Source of the DNA: JBCBSZ01 sp039185015
Lineage (GTDB): Bacteria; Actinomycetota; Acidimicrobiia; Acidimicrobiales; Poriferisodalaceae
DNA: 64,000 bases
NCBI GenBank assembly: GCA_039185015.1
Contig: JBCDAU010000018.1
Span: forward strand, 1 to 64,000
Direction of reading: 5' to 3'
The notes below the pieces were generated by a model, which was not told the origin of the DNA, searched no databases, and saw only the letters and a list, made by a program, of their open reading frames with translations. The translations under genes and the position numbers were made by a program. Every line of letters begins with the position of its first letter. Position 1 is the first letter of the stretch. Positions 52,532 through 60,748 of the stretch are shown one piece after another.

Positions 52532-53317
52532 CTACCGCGGGAGGACGTCGCCCGCGTCGACGACGTGGCGCCCGTCGGCCGTCTGCAGCACGAGGCGTCC
52601 GACGGCGTCGAGCGCCGTCGCTCGACCCCGCACTCCCTCGACCTCCACGTCCCGTCCGAGCGTCCACATCTCGGCGGCGACCTCGTCGAGCACCCTGCGC
52701 GCATCACCACGCTCGAGGCGGACGACGAGCTCTTCGAGGCGGCGGAGGTAGGCGGCGAGGAGGGGGAGGCGGTCAGGGGCCACGCCGATGAGGTCGGCCA
52801 GGCTCACCGGCTCGTTGCCACCCACCACGGAGAACCCCTCCGGCAGGTCGACGTTGCAGCCGGTGCCGACGACCACGCCGAGCCCGGTGGGACCGTTCAC
52901 CGCCTCGGACCGGACTCCGGCGAGCTTTCGGTAGCGGTCACCAGCGGGCACGACGACGTCGTTCGGCCACGCAAGGGTCACCTCCTCCGCGCCCAGCGCT
53001 CGGGCGGCCCCGACCATCGCCCAACCGCCCGCGACGGTCAGCAACGTGAGCTGCTCGGGGGCGACCGACGGCCACACCAACACCGAGACCAGGAGTCCCG
53101 CGCCGGGAGGCACTTCCCACCTCCGGTCGAGGCGACCACGTCCGGCGGTCTGGTGGTCGGCGACCAGGACCTGCTCATGTGCGCCGGACGCCGCGATCGA
53201 AGCAAGATCTGCGTTGGTGCTGCCCGTCTCCGAGAGCCAGTCGACCGTGCCGAATCGTGAGTCGACCAACCGTGATCTGGCAAGATCCCGGTTCGTCTCC
53301 GCTGTGCGCTCGATCAT
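52532..53317 (-). CDS. birA: Biotin-[acetyl-CoA-carboxylase] ligase, no HTH domain
   Basis: The 261-residue enzyme activates biotin as biotinyl-AMP and loads it onto the carrier lysine. Motifs are 'DWLSETGSTNADLA', 'VLVADHQTAGRGRLDRRWE' (GRGR.GR.W site), 'LAWPNDVVVPAG' and 'RKLAGVRSEA'. It lacks the N-terminal DNA-binding domain of E. coli BirA, so it is a pure ligase. It is divergent, by 34 bases, from its substrate gene, the acyl-CoA carboxylase alpha subunit. Confidence 0.95.
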   Translation of the reverse strand: MIERTAETNRDLARSRLVDSRFGTVDWLSETGSTNADLASIAASGAHEQVLVADHQTAGRGRLDRRWEVPPGAGLLVSVLVWPSVAPEQLTLLTVAGGWAMVGAARALGAEEVTLAWPNDVVVPAGDRYRKLAGVRSEAVNGPTGLGVVVGTGCNVDLPEGFSVVGGNEPVSLADLIGVAPDRLPLLAAYLRRLEELVVRLERGDARRVLDEVAAEMWTLGRDVEVEGVRGRATALDAVGRLVLQTADGRHVVDAGDVLPR

Positions 53318-53351
53318 CCCCCCGACTTCCTCCTGACCAGAGAGTGAGCTC

Positions 53352-55112
53352 ATGTTCGACAAGATCCTGATCGCCAACCGTGGCGAGATCGCCGTTCGAG
53401 TGATCCGGGCCTGCCGAGAGCTCGGCATCACCAGCGTGGCGGTCTACTCGGACTTCGACAGGGATGCCCTCCACGTCCGCCTCGCCGACGAGGCCTACGC
53501 ACTCGGTGGGCAGACGGCGGCCGAGAGCTACATCAACACCGAGAAGCTCCTCGACGTCATCGAGCGGTCCGGCGCGCAGGCCGTCCACCCGGGCTACGGC
53601 TTCTTCTCCGAGAACGCCGACTTCGCCCGGGCGATCACCGACATGGGTGTGAAGTTCATCGGACCGCCGCCCGAGGCCATCGAGGTGATGGGCGACAAGA
53701 TCTCCGCGCGCCTCGCAGCCGAGAGCGCCGGCGTCGCCGCCGTGCCGGGCACGACCGACCTGCTGACCGACCCGGCGCAGATCATCGCGTTCGGCGAGGA
53801 GTACGGGTACCCGATCGCGGTCAAGGCCGCGTACGGCGGCGGTGGCCGCGGCATGAAGGTCGTCCGCTCGGCCGACGAGGCCGCAGATCTGCTCGAGTCG
53901 GCGCAGCGAGAGGCCAAGGCCTACTTCGGCCGTGACGAGTGCTACATGGAGCGGTACCTCACCTGGCCCCGCCACATCGAGCTGCAGATCATCGCCGACT
54001 CCCACGGCAACTGCGTGTACGTCGGCGACCGTGACTGCTCGGCTCAGCGTCGCCACCAGAAGCTCGTCGAGGAGGCCCCGGCGCCGGCGCTGCCCGACGA
54101 CATCCGCCAAGCCATGGGCGAGGCCGCGGTGAAGGTCGCCAAGGGATGCGGATACGAGAACGCCGGCACGGTCGAGTTCATCTACCAGGACGGCGAGTTC
54201 TTCTACCTCGAGATGAACACCCGCCTGCAGGTCGAGCACCCGGTCACCGAGGAGGTGGCCGGCGTCGACCTCGTCCACGAGATGATCCGGGTCGCCTCCG
54301 GTGAGGAGCTCTCCTTCACCCAGGACTCCATCCAGCACCGGGGTCACTCGATCGAGGTCCGCATCAACGCCGAGGACCCGGCCGAGGGCGCCTTCCTCCC
54401 CTCGCCCGGGCCGATCACCACCCTCAACGTCCCGAGCGGCCCCGGCGTGCGCTGGGACGGTGGCTACGAGGCCGGCGACGAGATCTCCCAGTACTACGAC
54501 AACCTGGTCGGCAAGCTGATCGTCACCGGCCGCGACCGCGACAACGCCATCGATCGGCTCCTCCGGGCGCTGCGCGAGTTCGAGCTCGAGGGCATCGCCA
54601 CGGTCGTACCGGCCGACATCGCCATCCTCGAGCACGCCGACTTCCGGGCCGTCGAGCACTCGACCAAGTGGGTCGAGGAGACCCTCGACCTCACCGGTGT
54701 GCGAGCCGGAGCACCGGCTCCCGCCGCCGACGACGAGGAGGAGAAGGTCCGCCGCGACGTCGACGTCGAGGTCAACGGCAAGAAGTTCGCCGTGTCGGTC
54801 TGGGTACCGGAGTCGGCCATGGCCGTCGCCGCTCCCGCGGCGGCCGGCGGCGCCAAGCCCGCCCGCCGGGGCGGGGGCAGCGGTGCTGCGGCCGCCGGCG
54901 ACGGTTCGGTCGTCGCGCCGATGCAGGGCACGATCCTCAAGGTGCTCGTGTCCAAGGGCGACGAGGTCGAGGCGGACCAGTCCGTGGTCGTGCTCGAGGC
55001 CATGAAGATGGAGAACAACGTCGGCGCATCCAAGGCCGGGACGGTCAAGGAGGTCAAGGTGGCCGTCGGTGACACCGTCGGTCACGGGGACGTGCTCGTC
55101 GTCGTCGAGTAG
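53352..55112 (+). CDS. accA3: Acetyl/propionyl-CoA carboxylase alpha subunit (biotin carboxylase + BCCP)
   Basis: The 586-residue enzyme carboxylates its own biotin with ATP and bicarbonate, feeding malonyl- or methylmalonyl-CoA synthesis with a beta subunit not in the window. The N-terminal biotin carboxylase (1-445) has 'FDKILIANRGEIAVRVIRAC', 'GGGGRGMKVV' (ATP loop) and 'FLEMNTRLQVEHPVTE'-type core. A linker region (450-515) precedes the biotinyl domain with EAMKMEN, biotinylated Lys552, 34 residues from the end. The gene has AGAGAG upstream. Pairing with birA mirrors the mycobacterial birA-accA3 region. Confidence 0.95.
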   Translation: MFDKILIANRGEIAVRVIRACRELGITSVAVYSDFDRDALHVRLADEAYALGGQTAAESYINTEKLLDVIERSGAQAVHPGYGFFSENADFARAITDMGVKFIGPPPEAIEVMGDKISARLAAESAGVAAVPGTTDLLTDPAQIIAFGEEYGYPIAVKAAYGGGGRGMKVVRSADEAADLLESAQREAKAYFGRDECYMERYLTWPRHIELQIIADSHGNCVYVGDRDCSAQRRHQKLVEEAPAPALPDDIRQAMGEAAVKVAKGCGYENAGTVEFIYQDGEFFYLEMNTRLQVEHPVTEEVAGVDLVHEMIRVASGEELSFTQDSIQHRGHSIEVRINAEDPAEGAFLPSPGPITTLNVPSGPGVRWDGGYEAGDEISQYYDNLVGKLIVTGRDRDNAIDRLLRALREFELEGIATVVPADIAILEHADFRAVEHSTKWVEETLDLTGVRAGAPAPAADDEEEKVRRDVDVEVNGKKFAVSVWVPESAMAVAAPAAAGGAKPARRGGGSGAAAAGDGSVVAPMQGTILKVLVSKGDEVEADQSVVVLEAMKMENNVGASKAGTVKEVKVAVGDTVGHGDVLVVVE

Positions 55113-55125
55113 TTCTCCGGGTCTG

Positions 55126-55138
55126 CCCGCAGGGCGGG
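55126..55138. terminator. Short hairpin after the carboxylase gene
   Basis: CCCGC-agg-GCGGG lies 14 bases after the stop at 55112. It is short and has no T-run, so it is only a possible terminator. Confidence 0.25.
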
Positions 55139-55222
55139 TCCTGTCACCGCCGCACCCCGCCGTCCTCGCCTTCGGCTGCGGGTGCGGGGGCCCCGCTGCG
55201 GCGCCACCCACCCTGCTCCTCA

Positions 55223-55244
55223 AACCCCCTCGTCCATGGGGGTT
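55223..55244 (+). promoter_or_regulatory. Hairpin next to the ribosome site of the downstream gene
   Basis: AACCCCC (55223-55229) and GGGGGTT (55238-55244) form a perfect 7-base stem with an 8-base loop. The purine-rich GGGGGGAGGG that could serve as the ribosome site of the gene at 55266 begins directly after the stem. It may end transcription from the carboxylase gene or affect initiation. Confidence 0.4.
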
Positions 55245-55265
55245 GGGGGGAGGGATCATTGGCGT

Positions 55266-55958
55266 GTGGTCTCAGAGGGTGAGCTGCTTGCTGCTGTGGA
55301 TCGGCGGTTCGATCCTGACGCTCTTGGGCTCGCTGGGTGGGATGATCCTGATCCTGATCGGAATCCTCCTGACGAGGCGTACTCGCGGCTGACCGATCCG
55401 GGGAAGTGGGCGATCGTCGGGGTTCGGGCCGATGCGTGGGTCGACGCGCTCGTCGGTTCGGGCGTCGCCGAGGTCGAGGGCCTCGATCCTTCGTGGGGTG
55501 CGGGGTTCGGGCCGTTCGTGACGTCTGCTCGACGGGTCGTACCCGCGGTCGCCAGGGCGTTGCCGCTCGTCGTCGCTCGCATCGCGCTGTGGGACGCCGG
55601 TGAGGTCGTGGTCGAGGATGGCGGGATCCTCCTCGGCGTGGGCGAGCCCGCCGTGCCGCTGGGGCCCTTCCCCGACTGCGGGTGCGATGCGTGCGACAGC
55701 GGCTCCGCCGACGCCCTCGAAGAGCTCGACACGCACGTGCTGTCGGTGGTGACGGGTGTGTTCCGGCACCTCGCTCGGCCCGATCGACGACGGATCTTCC
55801 CCGGCTGGCGGCCGGTCGCGCAGAGCATCACGGTCATCGAGCGTGATGGCTGGTCGGCCTCGAACTTCCCCGGCCGGAAGGGACGGGAAGAGGCCAAGCG
55901 GATCCTCGCCGATCCGGTGGGATGGGACGAGACGTCCGGGTCCTCCTGGCTCGACTGA
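55266..55958 (+). CDS. DUF6226-like protein of unknown function
   Basis: The 230-residue soluble protein has 'LLAAVDRRFDPDALGLAGW' followed by DDPDPDRNPPDEAYSRLTDP, the pattern I associate with DUF6226 proteins of actinobacteria. A later 'PDCGCDACDSGSADAL' holds three cysteines, and a C-terminal 'GWRPVAQSITVIERDGWSA' strand pair follows. Function is unknown. The GTG at 55266 follows a GGGGGGAGGG at about 11 bases. It lies between the carboxylase gene and a convergent protease gene and appears to be on its own. Confidence 0.72.
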   Translation: MVSEGELLAAVDRRFDPDALGLAGWDDPDPDRNPPDEAYSRLTDPGKWAIVGVRADAWVDALVGSGVAEVEGLDPSWGAGFGPFVTSARRVVPAVARALPLVVARIALWDAGEVVVEDGGILLGVGEPAVPLGPFPDCGCDACDSGSADALEELDTHVLSVVTGVFRHLARPDRRRIFPGWRPVAQSITVIERDGWSASNFPGRKGREEAKRILADPVGWDETSGSSWLD

Positions 55959-56007
55959 CGAGGCACGACGGAGCGTCGACGACCCCGTTCTGCCTCGGCT
56001 GAGGGGC

Positions 56008-57624
56008 TCAGCCCGTGGCGACGGGCCTCGGGGCGACGTCGATGACCGGGGTCGGGGGCGGCGAGTCGCCGAGGCTGCCCACGAAGGGCGCGTTGCTGAA
56101 GACGAAGACGCCACCGTCGGCGGCCACCAGGAGGTAGCCGTCGCCGTAGGGCACCATGCCGCCGACGGGCTGGTTGAGGCGGGTGCCGCCCATCGAGCCA
56201 CGGAACGTCGCGTCGCCGAAGGCGAACACGCCACCGTCGGCGGCGACGAGCCAGTAGCCGAGCCCGGTCGGGGTCGGAGCGAGGCCGACCACCGGGGCGT
56301 TGAGCGGCGTACCGCCCATCGACCCGTGGAATGCGGCGTCGCCGAGGGCGAACACGCCACCGTCGCCACCGACGAGGTACAGGCCCCGGCCGGTCGCCGA
56401 GGCGGTGGCATCGATGACGCCATCGTTGAGGTTGAGGGCCAGCACGTCGCCGAGCACGGGCGCGTCACCGAAGGGCACCGCCCGGCCCCGGTCGGTCACG
56501 ATCCAGTAGCCCAGGCCGGTGGGGGTTCCCGCCAGCGCCGTCGCGCGCTCACCCGATCCGAGCCAACCGCGCAGCGAGCCGAGCTCCGGAGCATCGCCCA
56601 ACTCGATCACGTCACCGTCGACGGCGAGGACCCAAGCGCCGTCGCCACCGGCGACCGGCTCGATGGCCGCAGCGCCGCCGGGGATCGAGCCGCCGGAGAT
56701 GTCCGGCGCACCGAAGGCGTAGACGTCGCCGGCCTGCTCGAGCACCCAGTAGCCCGCAGACGCCGTCTGGACCGGCGCACCGAGCGCCGGCGTGGCGGAC
56801 GACAGCGACGCCTCCGGGACGAGCTCGACGATCCAGTCGAGCACCGAGGCGACCGAGGTGTAGACGGTCGGTGCGAGTCCGCACTGGGCCGAGCCGTAGG
56901 ACACCACGCCCCCGACGCTCGGTCGTCCCTCGCCGAGATCGGCGAGCAGCGGACCACCGGAGTCGCCGAAGCAGGGGGTGGCGCCGTCGGTGCAGAGCAT
57001 CTCGCCGGGCACGTAGCGGATGCCCCAGGCATCGAGGCACTCGACGTCGGTGAGCACCGAGGTCGTCGCTCGCATGAGCACCGGCGTATCGATGTCGCCG
57101 CGGGGGTCGATGGCTCCCCAACCGGCGATCTCTGCGGTGAGGAGCACGTCGCCCACGCCGGCCGGCAGGCGGTCGGGTGACCAGAGGGACACCGGCTCGA
57201 CCGGCAGGGCGGCCTCGAGCCGAAGGATCGCGACGTCCCGCCCGGTGAGGGGGACGTCGACGTCGGGGTGCACGAACACGGTCGTCGCCACCGTCGAGAC
57301 GATCGCCGGATCGTCGATGGACAGCGCGCCCCCGGCGACCACGATCGAGCGCAGCGTCGGGACCGGCGTGACGCAGTGCGCCGCTGTGAGGACGGCGTCG
57401 GGAGCGATCAGCGAGCCGGTGCACAGCCACGACTGGCCGGCGTTGTCGGTGACCTCGAGGCGGACCGTGCCAGGGCTCAGCGACGCCGGTTGGCCTCCGA
57501 CGATCGCGGCCTCGACGGTCGGCTCATCGTCGGCCGCGGCGAGGCCGGACTGGATCCACAGTCCGACGAGCAGACCGACCAGCGCCGTCGAAGCGACGGC
57601 GAGCGCACGGAGGAGGCGAGGCAC
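56008..57624 (-). CDS. Secreted S1-family (chymotrypsin-fold) protease with six-unit repeat module
   Basis: The 538-residue protein has a signal peptide (LRALAVASTALVGLLVGLW), a mature start IVGG-like 'AAIVGGQPASL' at 40-47, and a complete triad: His83 (TAAHC), Asp130 (RDVAILRL) and Ser222 (GDSGGP). The position equivalent to chymotrypsin 189 is Thr216, not Asp, so trypsin-like Arg/Lys specificity is unlikely. Residues 289-538 are six repeats related to those of the SpoIID-like and subtilase proteins. The GTG at 57624 has TAGATT 6 bases upstream. It is transcribed alone. Confidence 0.9.
   Translation of the reverse strand: MPRLLRALAVASTALVGLLVGLWIQSGLAAADDEPTVEAAIVGGQPASLSPGTVRLEVTDNAGQSWLCTGSLIAPDAVLTAAHCVTPVPTLRSIVVAGGALSIDDPAIVSTVATTVFVHPDVDVPLTGRDVAILRLEAALPVEPVSLWSPDRLPAGVGDVLLTAEIAGWGAIDPRGDIDTPVLMRATTSVLTDVECLDAWGIRYVPGEMLCTDGATPCFGDSGGPLLADLGEGRPSVGGVVSYGSAQCGLAPTVYTSVASVLDWIVELVPEASLSSATPALGAPVQTASAGYWVLEQAGDVYAFGAPDISGGSIPGGAAAIEPVAGGDGAWVLAVDGDVIELGDAPELGSLRGWLGSGERATALAGTPTGLGYWIVTDRGRAVPFGDAPVLGDVLALNLNDGVIDATASATGRGLYLVGGDGGVFALGDAAFHGSMGGTPLNAPVVGLAPTPTGLGYWLVAADGGVFAFGDATFRGSMGGTRLNQPVGGMVPYGDGYLLVAADGGVFVFSNAPFVGSLGDSPPPTPVIDVAPRPVATG
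56011..56760 (-). repeat. Six coding repeats in the S1 protease gene
   Basis: Units of 38, 43, 42, 42, 40 and 45 residues, the last three well conserved (LVAADGGVFAFGDATF.GSMGG) and the first three diverged. The count of six matches the other repeat proteins of the window. Confidence 0.7.
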
Positions 57625-57630
57625 GGCGAC

Positions 57631-57636
57631 AATCTA
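57631..57636 (-). promoter_or_regulatory. Putative leaderless -10 for the S1 protease gene
   Basis: TAGATT on the minus strand lies 6 bases before the GTG at 57624. A small inverted repeat CACCA-ct-TGGTG (57640-57651) sits directly upstream and could bind a regulator. Confidence 0.4.
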
Positions 57637-57671
57637 GTCCACCACTTGGTGTGGTCAACCCACCACAATCA

Positions 57672-59066
57672 CTACTCAGCGGCGTCGAGGAGCGACTCCG
57701 CGACCGCCGGATGCACGAACAGGCTCTCGTGCAGGTCGGCGACCGTGAGCCCGGCGTTGGCAGCCAGCGCGATCACCGAGATCAGCTCGGCGGCGTGGCG
57801 GCCGACGATCGACCCCCCGAGCACCTGGCCGGTGAACGGGTCGGAGATGATCTTGACGAACCCGCGGGCGTCGTCGTTGATCAGCGCCTTGGCGTTGGTG
57901 CTGAACGGCACCTTCGTCACGCGGATCTTCCGGCCGGTCGAGAAGGCGTCGGCCTCGGCGAGGCCCACGTCAGCGATCTCGGGCTCGGTGAAGATCGCCG
58001 AGGCCGCCTTGTCGTAGTCGATGTGCCGGTGCGGTGCGTTGTGCAGCCCCATGGCGTGCTCGGCGATCTTGCGGCCCTGCATCGAGGCGACCGACGACAG
58101 CGGGAGCTTCCCCGACAGGTCGCCGGCGGCGTAGATGTGGCGCACGTTCGACCGGCAGTTGTGGTCGACGTCGATGTAGCCCCAGCGGTTGACGTCGACG
58201 CCGGCGGCGTCGAGACCGAGGTCCTCGGAGTTGGGGATCGAGCCGATCGCGAGGAGCGCGTGGCTGCCCACGGCGATGCGGCCGTCGTCGCAGAAGACCT
58301 TGACCTCGTCGCCCTCGCGCTGGATGTCGGTGGCGCGGGCGCCTTTCAGCAGCCGCACGCCACGATCGAGGAACGACTCCTCCAGCACGGCCGCCGCCTC
58401 GGGGTCCTTGTTCGGGAGCACCTGCTGGCGGCTGACGATCAGCGTCACCTCGCAGCCGTAGCTCGAGAACATGTGCACGAACTCGACGCCGGTCACACCC
58501 GACCCGATCACGATGAGGTGCTTCGGGAGCTCCTTCGGCGGGTAGGCGTCGCGGGTGGTGAGCACCCGCTCGCCGTCGATCGGCGCCCACTCCGGCACGC
58601 GGGGCCGCGATCCCGTCGACAGCACGATCGTGTCGGCCTCGACGCGCTCCTCGCCCGCCGTGGTCTGGATGAGGACCGAGTTGGGACCCTCCAGCGAGCC
58701 GTATCCGTCGACGACCCGCACGCCCTGGTTCTCGAGCTGGCTGCGGAGCGACCCCTCGATGCCGTTCTCGATCCGACCGATGCGGGTGCGGATCGCCTCG
58801 AGGTCGAGGCTCGGATCGGACTCGGCGAGGCCCATCCCCTGCGCCCGACGCTGGAAGGCCATGGCGCCGCCGGTGGCGATCATCGCCTTCGACGGGATGC
58901 AGTCCCAGAGGTGCGCGGCACCGCCGAGCACGTCCTTTTCGATCATGGTCACGTGCGCGCCGTAGCGAGCGGCGTAGGTGGCGGCCTGGTTCCCGGCCGG
59001 CCCACCACCGATCACGACGAACTTCTTCGGGGGTCCACCGCCGTGGTGATCGTGCATGAAGCTCAC
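57672..59066 (-). CDS. lpdA: Flavoprotein NAD(P)H:quinone reductase-type (LpdA-like)
   Basis: The 464-residue protein has the dihydrolipoamide-dehydrogenase fold: FAD loop 'VVIGGGPAGNQAATYAARYG', NAD loop 'LIVIGSGVTGVEFVHMF', and 'IYAAGDLSG'. The redox-disulfide site CxxxxC is not intact: 'GGAAHLWDCIPSKAM' keeps only Cys56. This is the pattern of M. tuberculosis LpdA (Rv3303c), an NAD(P)H:quinone reductase, not a lipoamide dehydrogenase. The C-terminal 'LFVHPAVAESL' also departs from the HPT..E catalytic motif. The GTG start has TACGGT 7 bases upstream. The N-terminus has a His-rich tag 'MHDHHGGG'. Confidence 0.85.
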   Translation of the reverse strand: MSFMHDHHGGGPPKKFVVIGGGPAGNQAATYAARYGAHVTMIEKDVLGGAAHLWDCIPSKAMIATGGAMAFQRRAQGMGLAESDPSLDLEAIRTRIGRIENGIEGSLRSQLENQGVRVVDGYGSLEGPNSVLIQTTAGEERVEADTIVLSTGSRPRVPEWAPIDGERVLTTRDAYPPKELPKHLIVIGSGVTGVEFVHMFSSYGCEVTLIVSRQQVLPNKDPEAAAVLEESFLDRGVRLLKGARATDIQREGDEVKVFCDDGRIAVGSHALLAIGSIPNSEDLGLDAAGVDVNRWGYIDVDHNCRSNVRHIYAAGDLSGKLPLSSVASMQGRKIAEHAMGLHNAPHRHIDYDKAASAIFTEPEIADVGLAEADAFSTGRKIRVTKVPFSTNAKALINDDARGFVKIISDPFTGQVLGGSIVGRHAAELISVIALAANAGLTVADLHESLFVHPAVAESLLDAAE

Positions 59067-59073
59067 GCGCTCG

Positions 59074-59079
59074 ACCGTA
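59074..59079 (-). promoter_or_regulatory. Putative leaderless -10 for lpdA
   Basis: TACGGT on the minus strand lies 7 bases before the GTG at 59066. Confidence 0.4.
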
Positions 59080-59111
59080 CCGCCCGGGAGCCGCTCAGGG
59101 AGTAGCGGCGC

Positions 59112-59972
59112 TCAGCCGGTGAGGAGCGACTGGCAGTAGTCCCGGTACGGGCTCTTCGGCATGGCGTCGACGGTGCGCTGCAGCCCGTCGGCGTCGACGA
59201 ATCCCATGCGGAAGGCGATCTCCTCGGGGCACGAGATCTTCAGTCCCTGGCGCTGCTCGATGGTGGCGATGAACGCTGCGGCCTCGAGGAGGCTCTGGTG
59301 GGTGCCGGAGTCGAGCCAGGCGACCCCGCGACCGATCTCGACGGCCCGGAGCTCGCGTCGGTCGAGGTAGGCCCGGTTGAGGTCGGTGATCTCGAGCTCA
59401 CCCCGGTGCGACGGCGCGAGCTCTCGGGCCATGCGGGGCGCCTCGCCGTCGTACAGGTAGAGGCCGGGGACCGCGAGGTTGGTCTTGGGCTTCTCGGGCT
59501 TCTCCTCCAGCGAGAGGACCGTGCCGTCCTCATCGAGCTCGACGATGCCGTACCGCTCGGGATCGTGGACGGGGTAGCCGAAGATCGTGGCGCCCTGCCG
59601 GAAGGCGGCGACCGTCTCGTCGAGCTGCATGCGCCCGTAGAAGATGTTGTCGCCGAGGATCAGGCACGACGGCTCACCGGCGAGGAACTCCTCACCGATG
59701 ACGAGCGCCTGGGCGATGCCCTTCGGTTCGGGCTGGACGGCGTACCGGATCTCGGTGCCCCACTGCGACCCGTCGCCGAGGAGGGACTCGAAGCGAGGGA
59801 TGTCGTGCGGGGTCGAGATCAGCATGATCTCGCGGATGCCGGCGAGCATCAGCGTCGCCAGCGGGTAGTAGATCATCGGCTTGTCGTAGACCGGCTGGAG
59901 CTGCTTGCTCGCCACCTGGGTCAACGGATGCAGACGCGTGCCGGCGCCACCGGCGAGGACGATGCCTTTCAC
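59112..59972 (-). CDS. rmlA: Glucose-1-phosphate thymidylyltransferase
   Basis: The 286-residue enzyme makes dTDP-glucose from glucose-1-P and dTTP, the first step to dTDP-rhamnose. It has 'GIVLAGGAGTRLHPLTQVASKQLQPVYDKPMIYYPL' (split signature GGxGTRL and catalytic K), 'LILGDNIFYG', 'YGIVELDEDGTV', 'SLEEKPEKPKTN' and 'WLDSGTHQSLLEAA'. The GTG at 59972 overlaps the sulfotransferase gene stop as GTGA and fits the family start. It is separated from rmlCBD by about 7 kb. Confidence 0.96.
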   Translation of the reverse strand: MKGIVLAGGAGTRLHPLTQVASKQLQPVYDKPMIYYPLATLMLAGIREIMLISTPHDIPRFESLLGDGSQWGTEIRYAVQPEPKGIAQALVIGEEFLAGEPSCLILGDNIFYGRMQLDETVAAFRQGATIFGYPVHDPERYGIVELDEDGTVLSLEEKPEKPKTNLAVPGLYLYDGEAPRMARELAPSHRGELEITDLNRAYLDRRELRAVEIGRGVAWLDSGTHQSLLEAAAFIATIEQRQGLKISCPEEIAFRMGFVDADGLQRTVDAMPKSPYRDYCQSLLTG

Positions 59973-60640
59973 GCGGCGCGACCGTACCCGCGTACCGGCG
60001 TTCCGGGCAGCGCGTGCGCCCACTGCCAGAGACGGGTTCGGTCCGGCTCGGTGGTCAGCACGGCCTTGAGTCGCTCGACGCCGTGGCGGTACGTCTCCAC
60101 GTCCGCACCGCACCGTTCCGCGATGGCCCGCCGTTCTGCCTCGGTGACGTCCTCGGCCGCGGTGAGGTTGATGTGCGGGAGGAAGAGGCCGGAGGCGCCG
60201 AGCAGCGCCCGCAGGCCGGTCATCGAGAGCTCGGCCCGCTCGACGACCCCGACGAAGTCGTACCGGGCGAGGTCGTCGCCGAGCATCTGAGCCTGGACGT
60301 CGGGCAGCAGCTCGGCGAGCTCGACCGGCCCGAGGTCCTCGTCATGCAACCGCTGGCACACGGGGTGGCCGTGGTCGGGACGGCGACGCCAGTACCGCCA
60401 CTGGGAGAGGATCCGCTCGACGGGGTCGCGCACCCAACCGACCAGCACGGCCTCCGGGAACTGCTCCAACCGATGGCGGGCGGAAGCGTGCCCGTGGATG
60501 CACGCGGCGTGGGGCGGTGGGTCGGCCGGAACACCGTGATCGAGCCAGAGGCGATTGCCGAAGAATTGGTGCAGGGTGAGCTGGAACGAGGTTCCGCCGG
60601 CCTTCGGGACGTGCACCGACACCATCGGCACGATCTCCAT
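59969..60640 (-). CDS. PAPS-dependent sulfotransferase family protein
   Basis: The 223-residue protein has the 5'-phosphosulfate loop 'VHVPKAGGTSFQLTL' (PK.GGTS) near the N-terminus and the 3'-phosphate motif 'RDPVERILSQWRYW'. This places it among carbohydrate O-sulfotransferases of the heparan-sulfate/sulfotransferase-2 type. A surface-glycan acceptor is likely. The ATG at 60640 or that at 60625 (GGAG upstream) could start it; both keep the PAPS site. It overlaps rmlA by 4 bases, so sulfation of a rhamnose-containing glycan is a reasonable guess. Confidence 0.8.
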   Translation of the reverse strand: MEIVPMVSVHVPKAGGTSFQLTLHQFFGNRLWLDHGVPADPPPHAACIHGHASARHRLEQFPEAVLVGWVRDPVERILSQWRYWRRRPDHGHPVCQRLHDEDLGPVELAELLPDVQAQMLGDDLARYDFVGVVERAELSMTGLRALLGASGLFLPHINLTAAEDVTEAERRAIAERCGADVETYRHGVERLKAVLTTEPDRTRLWQWAHALPGTPVRGYGRAA

Positions 60641-60679
60641 GAGAGGGGCGTCGGCCGCCGCGCCGGATGCTTGAGCCCG

Positions 60680-60713
60680 GTGGGCGTCCCACGATGCCGT
60701 CCACCCGTGGGAC
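60680..60713. promoter_or_regulatory. Three GTGGG-type half sites in the oleA/sulfotransferase divergent region
   Basis: GTGGG-cgt-CCCAC (60680-60692) and the inverted pair GTCCCAC (60686-60692)/GTGGGAC (60707-60713, 14-base spacer) share a half site. The arrangement suggests a dimeric regulator or an alternative mRNA hairpin. Confidence 0.4.
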
Positions 60714-60748
60714 ACTCGAACCCCACTCGACCGACCGAGAGGCCGCTG

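Noticed and set aside
57672..59066. Lipoamide dehydrogenase or mercuric reductase
   Set aside because: Only one cysteine of the redox pair is present (WDCIPSK) and the C-terminal His-Glu motif is altered, so disulfide chemistry is unlikely.
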